64,000 nucleotides of DNA from Ctena decussata. Its lineage: Eukaryota > Mollusca > Bivalvia > Lucinida > Lucinidae. The notes beneath the pieces were generated by a model that had not been told where the DNA came from, searched no databases, and saw only the letters and a list, made by a program, of their open reading frames with translations. Positions within the stretch are counted from its first letter, which is position 1. The number at the start of each line of letters is the position of its first letter. Below are positions 10,686 to 22,090 of the stretch, one piece after another. Where the stretch lies: assembly GCA_963989385.1 (NCBI GenBank), contig OZ022508.1, positions 51,561,087-51,625,086 on the forward strand, read 5' to 3'. The position numbers and the translations under genes are program-made.

Positions 10686-11451
10686 TAGTCCGTTCGCTCC
10701 CAAGTGCAAACGGGGTTTTGCTTCTTTTCTCGAGAACGATGAAAGTTCCATCAAATGTTCCAATGTCCTAATGATTCCTATAACTATACATAACAGAATA
10801 CGGAAAAAATATGAAAATACGAAAAATATTTTCCATTGACCTTAATGCAAAAAACTGAGCAGTTTCACTAAAGGGCGGCGTATACTTGTTAGAACAGCCA
10901 AAATATTGTTGATAGGCAACAGCGTAAACTCGTTGTTTACTAAAGGTGTGGGCGTATATGAATGAAATAGTAAAATGTATTCACCTGTCCGCACGAGTAA
11001 CGCATGGTATCACTGGTCAGGTGATACCATGTTGTAAATAAATGTTGAACTATTATATTATTTTGCGAGTAAAAATTGTATGTTTTAATATTTGATAATA
11101 TATGGGAAAAACAAAAAGTAGAAAAAATGGATTTAGAATAAAAGTTCAATTAATTATGCAAATTTTGTTCTACGGATAGCATACATTGGCCACATGCTCT
11201 AACACGTAAAACTTGATGGGAATTCCAACAGCCAACTTTTACTCCCTTGTAATCAAGAGGTGAAAATGACATATTTTAGGTCCTGTTTTTGTATAGAAAC
11301 TTTTTTATGCAAAACCTCACATTTCTGCAAAATTATGATTTTGTTATGTATAGGTTGAAAATTAAGAATGAGCGATTCGAAAATCTTTTACCTCTCACCA
11401 ATTTTGAGAAAATATTGGGGATGCCGTTTGCATTTGGGAGCAAACGGACTA
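10686..11451. mobile_element. MITE with 28-bp terminal inverted repeats
   Basis: The left end TAGTCCGTTCGCTCCCAAG.. and the reverse complement of the right end match over 28 bp with two mismatches. Copy B shows the empty site (about 21296), ATACATACGTACATACACTG, so this 766-bp unit inserted after duplication or was cleanly lost from B. The target is a TACATA-like microsatellite, so the duplication could be TA or TACATA. No transposase frame is present. TA would fit Tc1/mariner-like elements, but this is unresolved. Confidence 0.8.
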
Positions 11452-11582
11452 TACATACACTGAGCCACATAGTTACGCACCACTAATGAAACCCTTAATT
11501 GTAAATAAACAATTGATTGGTTCCTTAGCCTTTTTAATGGGGATGGCTGAAAAAAGTGCATTTTTCTGTTACTATTAGTCTC

Positions 11583-11684
11583 CAGGGCTGAGGGAACGAA
11601 AGTTTATTCTAGCGGTCTAGGTCACATGACCTACATGGTCACCATACTCAGGTGAGCGATTCAGGGCCTAATGGCCCTCTTGTT
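11583..11684 (-). mobile_element. 5' terminus of a tandem-repeat element (minus orientation)
   Basis: Reading on the minus strand from 11684: AACAAG, hairpin AGGGCC-ATTA-GGCCCT (11663-11678), TGAATCGCTCACCTGAG. This is the standard 5' terminus seen at about ten other places. Only about 100 bp of adjoining d-type sequence is present before the duplication boundary. Confidence 0.6.
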
Positions 11685-11815
11685 TTATTTTTATAATTAC
11701 TTATTTTATTATTAATTAATTTTATACTAAGGTCCCGCTGATTTTCCATGCAAACTTTCGACTAAATATGCACAAAGGTTCTGAAGAAGAAGTTGATTTT
11801 GATGTGTTCTGCTAT
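11685..11815. other. AT-rich spacer, no feature recognised
   Basis: This short AT-rich stretch between two element termini has no pairing, open frame or repeat similarity that I can support. Confidence 0.3.
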
Positions 11816-12033
11816 TTAGCTCATCTGAGCCGAATCTCAAAGGTTAGCTTATAGTATAGACATCCTCTGGCGTCCGTCCGTCGTCGTCCACCATTTTCAA
11901 AGATCTTCTTCTTCAAAAACGCTTGGCCAATCAAAGTCAAATTTTCATGCGGAGCCAGTATGGGAAGGGGGGACGAGTTTATATATGTGGTCCAGGTCAC
12001 ATGACCAAGATGGCCTTCATGCCCATATATGGT
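11816..12033 (-). mobile_element. 3'-terminal fragment of a d-type element (minus)
   Basis: It begins with a decayed reverse complement of the GGTGAGCTAA terminus (TTAGCTCATCTGAGCC), then AGCTTATAGTATAGAC, a GTCCGTCCGTCGTCGTCC tract and one d unit up to CCATATATGGTA. It is then cut by the start of another element at 12034. Confidence 0.55.
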
Positions 12034-14930
12034 AAACAAGAGAGCCATGAAGCTCTGAATCGCTCACCTGACTAATTGGCAAAGTGTTTTTTTTTTCTTA
12101 TGTCTGAAGTTGTCAAATCCGAGTCAAAGAATGACCTTGAACTCTTGTACTCATAAATCTTCATGTACTCATTAAGACAACCGTATATACCATTTTTAGG
12201 CCAAAATCTTCAAAACTTTCCATGAGATCTTACGTTTCAGTATTTTCCCAGTTTTGACCATGCCGCAAATAAGGTCAAGGTAAACCCAAAGTCATCATTT
12301 GAAGAGTCTTGGTAGTACTCTTGTACTTCATGCTACTTACCAAGTTTCAAAGGTCATATAGGTTTATTGGTTCTGGAGAAGAAAAATATTAAAGATTTAA
12401 CCCATAAATGGGTACCCATAAATGGGTATGGCGGCCATGTTGGTCATGTGACTTGGACCGTTTGAACAAATTTTGTTAAATCAACCGCTGGAGGTTCTAT
12501 ATGAAATGTGTTTACGATTGAACCTTTGGCTTTTGAGGAAATGTTTGAAAATGTCAAAATATGAGAGATCGTGGTCAAAGGTCGAAGAATTACCTTGTCC
12601 TCTTGTACTCATGATTCTTAATGACCTCATTAAGACGACTGTATATATCAATTTTTAGGCCAAAATCTTCAAAACTTCCTATGAAATCTTATGTACTAGC
12701 ATTTTTCCATATTTGACCTTGTCGTAAAAACAGGTCAAGGTCTACCCAAGGTCATAATTTGAGCAATCTTGATAGTACTGGAGTACCCAATGCCACATAC
12801 CAAGTTTCAAGGCCATTAGTCAATTGGTTCTGGAGAAGAAGGCTTTAAAAGGTTTTTAACATATATGGGCATGGCGGCCATGTTGATCATGTCACCCAGA
12901 CCGTTTGAAGATAATAAATAATAAGAACGACCTTGACCTCTTTTACACATGAATTTTCATGTACTCATTGAGATGACTGTATCTGCCAATTTTTAGGCCT
13001 AAATCTTCAAAACTTTCCTTGAAATCTTATGTTCTAGCATTTCCACATATATGACCTTGCCGTAAAATGGTCAAGGTCAACCCAAGGTCATAATTTTGAA
13101 CAATCTTGATGGTACTCGACTACCAAGTGCTACATACCAAGTTTCAAGGCCATCAGTCAATTGGTTCTGGTGGAGAAGATATTTTTTTAGGGTTTTACCA
13201 TATATGGGCGTTGCGACCATATTGGTCATGTGACCTAGACCGTTTTAACAAATTTTCATTTCCGCAAACCCTTGAGGTTCTTTATCAAATTAAGTTACGA
13301 TTGGCCCAGTGATTTTTGAGGAGATTGTTTGAAATTGTCAAAATATGAGAGTTCTGGGTCAAAGGTGAAAGAATGACCTTGACCTCTTGTACTCACAAAT
13401 ATTTATGTAATGTACTCATTAAGATGACTGAATATACGAAATTTTAGGCCTTAATCTTCACAACTTTCTATGAAATCTTAAGCCCCAGTCACACATTCAC
13501 GGTTCAGGCTACGGTTTACCACGATTCACCACGGTTTGACCTAGACGGCAAACCGGGGTGAACCGTAGAAAAATCCAGCATCACTACGGTTTGCCAGGGT
13601 TCCATTAGGGTTACTCACGGTGTTTGTACGGTGTCTGTACGGATCATCTACGAATTCACGACGGTGCAAGGCGGCAGCACTACAGACAACAAGGGTATCC
13701 CACGGTCGCATTACTGACGATGCTACTACGGTTCGATACGGTGCTAGTACGACTGAAGCCGGTAGCGCCACGGGCTCATACGATTGTCTACGGTTTAACG
13801 GTGGTCATGATAATGATTTTTGTTGATGATGTTAAATATATTTGTAGACAAGGAAAGTATTTTATCACATTATATAAAACTAAAAATTTCGTAAAGTGTG
13901 CAGCAAAAATTTTGAAATTCGGTTAACAAATAAAAATTTTATTCTAAAAAATAATTGTGAGTAGGCATTCTGCATTGAAAAGGAAAGTAATCCAAGGTCA
14001 TAAACTTTCGAGTCTGGGAACTTATTTCTCTTGAATAAAAAGTGAGTTTTCGTAGTGACAAAATTACCACGGTTGTCCACGAATACCGACGGAAAGCCAG
14101 GGATAATCACGGAAGCACCTACGGTGGCGCTACGAACGGGCACGATTCTGTTACGGTTGCGCTACGGTTTAGGCCACGCCCACAAGCCACCACGGTTCAC
14201 CACGGAAGTTTTAAACAGTTTAAAACTTCCGTAGCGACTCCCGGATCAACACGGTTCTTCAGGGATCATTACGGAACACGACGGATGCATCTACGGTGCT
14301 ACTACGAATCACGACGGTGTGCTACGGTTTGTGAAGCCGAGGTCAACCGTGGCCTGAACCGTGAATGTGTGACTGGGGCTTTATGTTCTAGCATTTACCA
14401 TATTTGACCTTGCCTTAAAAAAGGTCAAGGTCAACCCAAGGTCATAATTTGAACAATCTTAATAGTACTTGAGTGCCAAATGCCACCTACCAAGTTTCAA
14501 GGCCATCAGTCAATTGGTTCTGAAGAAGATTTTTCATGTTTTCTACCATATATGGGCGTGGCGGCCATGTTGGTTATGTAACCCAGACCGTTTTAACAAA
14601 TTTTCATTTCCTCAACGCCTGGAGGATCTGTATCCAATTAGGTTACAAGTGGCCCAGTGGTTTTTGAGGAGATTGTTTGAAAATGTCAAAATATGAGAGA
14701 CATGGGTCAAATCAAAGAATGACCTTGACCTCTTGTACTGACAAATCTTCATCTACTCATTAAGATGACTGCATAAACCAATTGTAGGCCTTAATCTTCA
14801 AAACTTTCCATGAAATATTATGTTCTAGAATTTTTCCATATTTGACCTTGCTATAAAAAGGTCTAGGTCTACCCAAGGTCATAATTTGAACAATCTTGAT
14901 AGAACTTGATAGAAATGCAGTCATCTTCAG
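12034..14930 (+). mobile_element. d'-type tandem-repeat element, interrupted by a MITE
   Basis: The 5' terminus is AACAAG with hairpin AGAGC-CATGAA-GCTCT (12041-12056) and CGCTCACCTGA. The core has large units of roughly 420-450 bp with TGACCTTGACCTCTTGTACTC, TTTTTAGGCCAAAATCTTC, AAAGGTCAAGGTC and GGGCATGGCGGCCATGTTGG. A 900-bp MITE splits it at 13481-14380. No 3' hairpin is found before it runs into copy B of the duplication. Confidence 0.6.
13481..14380. mobile_element. 900-bp PIF/Harbinger-like MITE with TTA target duplication
   Basis: The left end AGCCCCAGTCACACATTCAC.. matches the reverse complement of the right end for 29 bp perfectly, and for 38 of 40 overall. It is flanked by TTA on both sides (13478-13480 and 14381-14383), and uninterrupted copies of the host unit (for example near 12690) carry one TTA in GAAATCTTATGT. 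A 3-bp TTA duplication is typical of PIF/Harbinger. The interior is dense in CTACGGT/CACGGT motifs in both orientations and has a 31-nt palindrome (14202-14232). There is no transposase. Open frames here are translations of the motif repeats. Confidence 0.88.
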
Positions 14931-16570
14931 GCCCTATGAATACTAGAGGTCAAGGTCATTTTCGTCGTCCGGCGTCAACAGTTTGAAACATCTCTGAAAC
15001 CACGAGCCGATTGAAGCCAGATGTCATATGGAGCCTTAACAGGATGGGAGAACAAAAGTTTATATATTTGGTCCAGGTGACATTAACAAGATGGCCGCCA
15101 TGTCCATATATGGTAAAAACCTTAAAAAATCTTCTTCTCTAGAACCACTAGGCCGATTGCCTTGAAACTTGGTATGTACATGTAGCATGTTGAACTCTAG
15201 TACTACAAAATTTATATAAATGATGACCTTGGGTTGGCCTTGAACTATTTTATGGCAAGGTCAAATTTGGTCCCTTAGGCTGTTGAATGGGAAAAGCTGA
15301 AAAAGTGCATTTTTCTGTTGCTATTGTGCTCTGTGATATGGAAATGCAGTCATAGTCAACCCCTATGAATACTAGAGGTCAAGGTAATTCTCGTCATCGT
15401 CCGGCGTCTACATTTTCAAACATCTTCTCAGAAACGTGGGGTGGTTGGGTGGCACGATGGTGCTGGGTACACCTTCCAGTGCCAGAGCGTCCTACGTATT
15501 TGGATAATAGTAGGGCAAGGGCCTACTGTGCTTGCAGTAGGTGCGGGTGGGGGTTGTTTGGACATTTTTTCTTTCGTCTATTATTTCTCTTTTCTTTCTC
15601 CCTCTCTTTGGAAGACGGTCCGATATAGACTGAAATACTGTCTCAAAGGGCCGTTAAACCCAAAACATTCAACCACACAAAATCCTCAGAAACCCATGGG
15701 CCGACTAAAGCCAAATTTCATATGGAGCTTAACAGGATGGAAGAACAAAAGTTTATATATTTGGTCCAGGTCACATGGCCAAGATGGCCGCCATGCCCAT
15801 ATATGGTAAAAACCTTAAAAAATCTTCTCCAGAACCACTGGACCAATTAACTTGAAACTTGGTATGTAGCATCTTCGACTCTAGTACTACAAAAATTATA
15901 TAAACGATGACCTTGGGTTGACCTTGACGTATTTATGGCAAGGTCAAATTTGGTCCCTTAGGCTTTTGAATTGGAAAAGCTGTAAAAGTACATTTTTCAG
16001 TTGCTATTGTGCTCTGTGATATGGAAATGCAGTCATTGTCAACCCCTTTGAATTCTAGAGGTCATGGTCATTGTCGTCATCGTCCGGCGTCAACATTTTC
16101 AAACATCTCAAAAACCACTGGGCCGATTGAAGCCAAATTTCATATGGAGCCTTATTAGGATAAGAAAACAAAGGTCTGCTTTTTTTATCCCAGGTCCAAT
16201 GACCAAGGTCCATATATGGTAAAAACATTAAAAATATCTTAAGAACACTGCGCCGATCGCCTTGAAACTTGGTATGTAGCATCTTGGACTTTAGTACTAC
16301 AAAGTTTATATAAATGATGACTTTGGGTTGACCTTGACGTACTTTATGGCAAGGTCAAATTTGGTTCCTTTAGCCTTTTAAATGGGAAAAGCTGAAAAAG
16401 TGCATTTTTGTTGCTTTTATGCTCTGTGATATGGAAAGCAGTCATCGTCAATCACTATGAATACTAGAGGTCAAGATCATTTAGTGCCCTTGGCCAAAGG
16501 TCATATGTCTGTTCTGTGTCAAAATCTTAAAGGACTTCTCTTCTGAAACTACTGGGCCAATTTTAACTAG
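14931..16570 (-). repeat. d-unit array, minus orientation, copy B
   Basis: This corresponds to 1-1590 in copy A, with the same order of units and the same SINE (15436-15684). Copy B lacks about 20 bp near 16205 relative to copy A. No coding sequence is present. Confidence 0.8.
15436..15684 (+). mobile_element. SINE with 9-bp target-site duplication (copy B)
   Basis: This is the paralogue of 442-690, again 249 bp, with perfect CTCAGAAAC target duplications at 15427-15435 and 15685-15693. The same position in both duplicates shows that insertion preceded the segmental duplication. Confidence 0.82.
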
Positions 16571-19500
16571 AGGTGGCAGTAAGCATGGCTTACTAAATAC
16601 CCCCCTCCCCACGCATTTAGCCCTTAATTTGCTTTTGACCACCAACTTTTTCATATACACAGCATTCAGGTTACATGTTAAAAAAACACATAAAGCTCAT
16701 CCCTAAACTTCTTAAAACAAAACTGACAATATTCATGTATACTCTTTTCACATGCTGGTTCCCTGGGCCAAATCTGAAAGAAATCAGAGCAATTTTCAAG
16801 AAAATCCGTCTAGGAGTAGTAGCGACAGTAGAGTCAAAGATTTTCTTATCATGCATCTATGAACCAAATTTGAATAAAATCAAAGTAAAGACAACTAGCC
16901 CCCCCCCCCCCCCAGCCCCCGCCTAAAATTTGGATGAAAAATATCAAAAAGGGGCATTACTCAAGAATTAGGGTCAGATTTCAAAGTGGAAACCTTAATG
17001 CACATCTTCATACCAATATGTGTTCACATACTTAATTTCAAGAAAATAGGACAAGCGGTCTAGGAGGGGTTGCGATAAACGTTTTTACGAAAAATATAAA
17101 GGGGCATAACTCAGCAAGAAAACATTTCCCGTAAAAACTGGAAAAAACATGCCAACTATTGTCTTACGATGCATCTACAAACCAAATTTGAACAAAATCA
17201 AAGCAAAACGACTAAAAGACCCCTAAAATTAGGATTAAAAATCAAAAAGGGGCATAACTCAAGCAAGAGGGATATCTTAATGCACATCTGCATACCAATA
17301 TTTGTTCACAAACTTAATTTTAAGAAATTCAGTCGAGCGGTCTAGGAGGAGTTGCTAAACTTTTTTACAAAAAATATAAAGGGGCATAACTCAGCAGGAA
17401 AACACTCACGGGAAAAACTGGAAAACATGTGTCAACTATTTTCTTACGATACATCTTTGAACCAAATTTATATAAAATCAAAGCAAAAACGACTAAAACC
17501 CCCCCAAAATTAGGGCCAAAAATAAAATCCAGAGGACCATTGGTCCTGTAGCTCACCTGAGTCCATTCATCCTCAGCACATAAGTCTAAGGCAAATTTTA
17601 CAATATGTCGAATGCATGATTTAATGCTTGTTGATGAAGAACAAGGTCTTGACCTCTAAAAATCATAGGGGTTGAAGTCGACTGCATTTCCATATCACAA
17701 AGCGTAATAGCAACAGAAAAATGTTCTTTTTTAGCTTTTCCCATTCAAAAGCCTATTTGACCAAATCTGACATTGTCACAAAATAGGTCAGGGTCATTCA
17801 AGGGTCATCAGATAAACTTTTTAGTACTAGAGTTCCAGATGTTATATATCAAGTTTCAAGGCAATCGGCCCAGTGGTTCTGGAGAAAGGGATTTTTTCAA
17901 GTATTTAACATATATGGGCATGGCGGCCATCTTGGTCATGTAACCTGGACCAAGTTTATAAACTTTCTTTCTCCCTTTGCGTGAAGGCTGTTTATGAAAT
18001 TCAAATAAAATTGGCCCAGTATTTTCAGGAAGAGTCGTTTAAAAATGTTGACAGAGGACCCTCGGGTGACCTTTTGCCAATGTCACTAAATGACCTTGAC
18101 CTTTAAATTTCAGAGGGGTTGAATTTTGCTGCATTTCCATGTGACAGAGCACAACAGCAACAGAAAAATGCACTTTTTCAGCTTTTCCCATTCAAAAGCC
18201 TAAGAGACCAATTTTGACCTTGTCATAAAATAAGTCAAGGTCAAGCCAGGGTCATCATTTATATAATCTTTGTAGTACTAGAGCCCCAGATGCTACATAC
18301 CTAGTTTCAAGGCAATCGGCCAAGTGGTTCTGGGCAAAGAAGATTTTTTCAGGTTTTAAATATATATGGGCATGGCGGCGATCTTGGTCATGTGACCTGG
18401 TTGTATATTAATTTTTCTTTCCCCATTTACCTGAAGGCCGTATATGAGATTTAAATAAAATTGGCCCAGTAGTTTCAGAGGAATAGTCCTTTGAAAATGT
18501 TGACAGCGGCTGGACAATTGACCTTTGGCCAAGATCATTAAATGACCTTGACCTTTCAAATTCAGAGGAGTTGAATTTTGCTGCATTTCCATATCACAGG
18601 GTCCAAAGGCAACAGAAAATGCACTTTTTCAGCTTTTCCCATTCAAAATCCTAAGGGACCAAGTTTGACCTTGTCATAAAATAGGTCAAGGTCAACCCAG
18701 GGTCATCGTTTATATAAACTTTGTAGTACTAGAGTCCTAGATGCTACATACCAAGTTTCAAGGCAATCAGCCCAGTGGTTCTAAAGAAGAAGATTTTTTA
18801 AGGTTTTTACCATATATGTGCATGGCCGCCATCTTGGTCATGTGAACTGAGCCAAGTATATAAACTTTCTTCCCCCCCTTTAACTGAAGGCTGTATATGC
18901 AATTTTAATAAAATTGGCCCAGGTTTGACCTTGTCATAAAATAGGTCAAGGTAAACCTAGGATCATCATTTATATAAACTTTGTAGTACTAGTGTCCCAA
19001 ATGCTATATACATGTACCAAGTTTCAAGGCAATCGGCCCAGGGGTTCTGGAGAAGAAGATTTTTAAGGTTTTTACCATATATGGGCATGGCGGCCATCTT
19101 GGTCATCTGACCTTGACCAAATATATAAACCTTTGTTCCCCCATCCTGTAAAGGCTCCATATGGAATTTGACTTCAATTGGCCCTGTGGTTTCTGAGAAG
19201 AAGATGTTTAAAGGAGTGTGGACGACGGGGGCCTGCCTATACTATAAGCTCACCTTTGAGCCTTCGGCTCAGGTGAGTTAGAAAGGACATAACTCCGGGA
19301 AGAGGTGTCAGGTTTCAAAATGGAAACCTGAATGCACATCTTCATACCATTATGTGTTCACATACTTCAAGTGGTCTAGGAGGAGTTGCGATAACAAACT
19401 TTTTTTACGAAAATTATATAGGGGCATAACTCAGGATTAAACCCCATCTAGGAAAAACTGAAAAATACGTGTCAACTATTTTCACACGCTACATCCAAGG

Positions 19501-19616
19501 ACAAAATTTGAAACAAATATGAGCAAATGTTGCGAACGGACGGACGGACAGAACGGAAGGACAACATAAAACAGTATACCACCCCCCCCCCCTCAAACAG
19601 TTTGCGGGGGCTATAA
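16571..19616 (+). mobile_element. K-type tandem-repeat element, copy B, with nested d element
   Basis: The 5' hairpin AGTAAGC-ATG-GCTTACT (16578-16594) is followed by AAATACCCCCC. The 3' end is GGACGGACGGACAG (about 19537-19550), CAGTATACC and GCGGGGGCTATAA (to about 19616). The core is at 16600-17529 and 19281-19530. The only large interruption is the nested element at 17530-19280. A 15-C run lies at about 16900-16914. Confidence 0.65.
17530..19280 (+). mobile_element. d-type tandem-repeat element nested in K, copy B
   Basis: The 5' hairpin GGACC-ATT-GGTCC is at 17534-17546, followed by TGTAGCTCACCTGAGT. The 3' composite hairpin with GAGCC-TTC-GGCTC and AGGTGAGTTA is at about 19247-19280. 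The K core stops at AAAATAAAATCC and resumes at AAAGGACATAACTCC. It is the paralogue of 5852-7720. Confidence 0.72.
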
Positions 19617-20003
19617 CAAGGCATCGCCAGTGATACAATCCCCTCGCACTAGACAATACATCATACTTATTTCATCACTGAATGGATACTCATTTGCTAA
19701 TGTATGTGTCCAAGGTACTGTCCAATTTAAGCTCCTTATAAGAGCTAATTATCTGTTAGAATAAGTGATTTGTCTGTTCTGAGTATTAATTGCTACACTG
19801 CATTGTTTAGATTACCAGGTAATCTCCTAATTGTCACCTGGCAATGATGCCACTTATGTCAGTTAAAAATGGAAATTGGTTGTGGTTTGAGTGACCTTAA
19901 TCCATTTTATTGCTGTCCACCGGTAATTGTTCGTGGATATTCTTCAGACATGCATTAAACAAAATTTTTCACACCTCTTAAATGATTGAATTTGCAATGT
20001 TAT
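19617..20003. other. Low-repeat stretch, copy B (empty site for the SINE)
   Basis: It corresponds to about 8798-9465 of copy A without the tRNA-derived SINE. The uninterrupted sequence GTCCAATTTAAGCTCC is at about 19721-19736. No gene is seen. Confidence 0.5.
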
Positions 20004-21290
20004 AGTGAGTGAGTGAGTGAACTCAGGTTTAACGTCCAATAACGGCTACAGCGATGACAAAGTTTTTTTTTCTAAAAATAGCCACTGTAACCTTGACATT
20101 GGCCCTAGAACAGTGAAACTTGTTCAAGGTAGTGTCATATTAAACTTTTATGTGAAGTTAAATCAAAATCGGTCAATAAATAAAGGCGCTACAGCTATAA
20201 AAAGGTTTTTCTAAAAATAGCCACTGTGACCTTGACCTTGGCCCTCGAATGCTGAAATGCAAACTTGTCCAAGGTATTGTGATACAAAACATTTCTGTGA
20301 ATTCACCTCAATATTGGTCCAATAATGAAGGCACTATAGGGATGACAAAGTTTTCTAAAAATAGCCAGTGTGACCTCCACGTTCGAACGCCGAAACTAGA
20401 CCTTGTCCAAGATATTGTCATACTATACATTTGTATGAAATTAAATCAAAATCGGTCCATTAATGAAGGCGCTAGATCGATTACAAAGTTTTTCTAAAAT
20501 AGCCACTGTGACCTTGACTTTAACCCCACCATGCGGTAATGCGACCTTGTCCAATATTTTGTCATACTTTACATTTGTGTGAAGTTAACTCATAGCTACT
20601 GTGACCTTGACATTGACCTTAGAACCATAAAACGCGACCTTGTCCAAGATACTGTCAGAGTTAACATTTGTGTGAAGTAAAATCCTAATAACTCAATAAA
20701 TGATGGCGCTAGAGCGATGACAAGTTTTTTTTCTAAAAATAGCCACCTTGACCTTAAAACGCTGCAACGCAAACTTGTCCAAGATATTGTCATACTAAAC
20801 ATTGGGTGAAGTTACATTAAAATCGGTCCATTAATGAAGGCACTAGAGCGTTGATAAAAATAACCAAGGTGACACTGCCCAGAACGCTGAAACGCAAACT
20901 GGTCCAAGATAATGTCATACTAAACATTCGTGTGAAGTTTAATCAAGATCGGTCCATAAATGAAGGCCCTAGAGCGATAAAGTTTTTCTAAAAATAGCCA
21001 CTGCGACCTTGACCCTAGAACGCTGAAACGCGAACTTGTAAAAGATATTACCATACTAAATGTTTGTGTAACGTTATCGAAATCGGTCCATAAATGAAGG
21101 TGCAAGAACGATGACAAAGTTTTTTTTCTAAAAATAGCCACTTTGACCTTGACACTGACTCCCTCATGCTGAAACACGAACTCGTGTTTGCGGTAATGTC
21201 AGACCCAAAACGTGTATACGGTTACATTAAGATCGGTTAATATATGAGGTCGCTAGAGCGCTGATAAAAGGTGAACATACGTACATATAT
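20004..21290 (+). repeat. 145-bp satellite family, diverged array (copy B)
   Basis: About eight diverged monomers correspond to 9473-10660, with some internal deletions and rearranged monomers. Shared motifs are AATAGCCACTGTGACCTTGA and TTGTCCAAGATATTGTCATA. It is non-coding. Confidence 0.85.
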
Positions 21291-21428
21291 ACATACGTAC
21301 ATACACTGAGCCACATAGTTACGCACCACTAATGAATTCCTTAATTGTAAAGAAACAATTAATTGGTTCCTTAGCCTTTTTAATGGGGATGGCTGAAAAA
21401 AAGTGCATATTTCTGTTACTATTAGTCT

Positions 21429-22090
21429 CTGTGATATGGAAATGCGGTCGACTCCAACCCCAATGAATTCATGGGGTCAAGGTCATTTAGTGACCTTGGC
21501 CAAAGCTCACTTTGGTTGAACATTTAAAGTCTTTTATCACAGAAACTAATAGCCTTATGACAATAACTTAACTTGGTAATTACCTGGACAGTCATAAACT
21601 CTCGACTATATTGTTCATTTTGCCCTGGAGTAACTTGCCCTTGAGTGCCTAAATAGCTGAAATTTTATCTTGCCCTGCGCATAGCGACTTATAATTTTCT
21701 ACCGACATTTCAGCAAACTTGCTGGTAACTAGGACCAGCATAAAATCTCAGATGCATTCGAAATTCTACCATATTGTACAACTTGCCTTAGAGTTACTTA
21801 CCCTAGGGTGCTGAGGATGAATTGCCTCAGGTGAGCTACAGGACCAATGGTCCTCTGGTTTAGTAATGCCGGCCATCCTAGATTCTAGACCTGACCCAAT
21901 TTCACAATTCTGACCCTGCAGTCTGGCCATGGTCCATGTGAAATTTGACAACAACTAGTGCAGTGATTTTGGAGAAAAGTGTTTTGAAGTTGTTTGAATA
22001 AGTCATTTTTAGACGTAAGCTCTTGAGCAAAATCATACTTGTAAACGAAAACGAGATCACTGTGACAAAACTCCCTTACAGATTTTTTTT
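21429..22090 (-). mobile_element. Element 5' terminus and flanking fragment (minus)
   Basis: Reading minus from about 21855: hairpin GGACC-ATT-GGTCC (21841-21853), TGTAGCTCACCTGAGGCAAT, then TCCTCAGCACCCTAGGGTAA. The same 5' block occurs on the plus strand at 33944 and 17530. Beyond it (21860-22090) is a fragment with ACCTGACCCAATTT, shared with 33540-33600. Confidence 0.55.

Larger units (their letters stand above)
1..11582 (+). repeat. Segmental duplication, copy A (interrupted)
   Basis: Copy A matches 14997-21428 in the same orientation at high identity, and its left end lies outside the window. Similarity stops near 11582, where A continues into a different repeat while B continues past 21428. 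A is longer because it carries four insertions that B lacks (1887-5193, 7826-8553, 8906-9172, 10686-11451). A SINE at 442-690 is in both copies, so it predates the duplication. The copies are separated by about 3.4 kb of another repeat array. The identity was judged by eye, not by computed alignment. Confidence 0.9.
14997..21428 (+). repeat. Segmental duplication, copy B
   Basis: This is the shorter partner of 1-11582. It contains the same order of blocks: minus-oriented TGACCTTGACC array, SINE, K-type element with a nested plus-oriented array, an about 0.4-kb low-repeat stretch, and the 145-bp-family array. It preserves uninterrupted sequence at about 16863-16870, 19370-19385, 19725-19735 and 21290-21305, where copy A has insertions, so it serves as an empty-site reference. 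Confidence 0.9.

Noticed and set aside
13541..14407. Several frames on both strands inside the 900-bp MITE
   Set aside because: They are low-complexity products of the CTACGGT motif repeats with no transposase motif.
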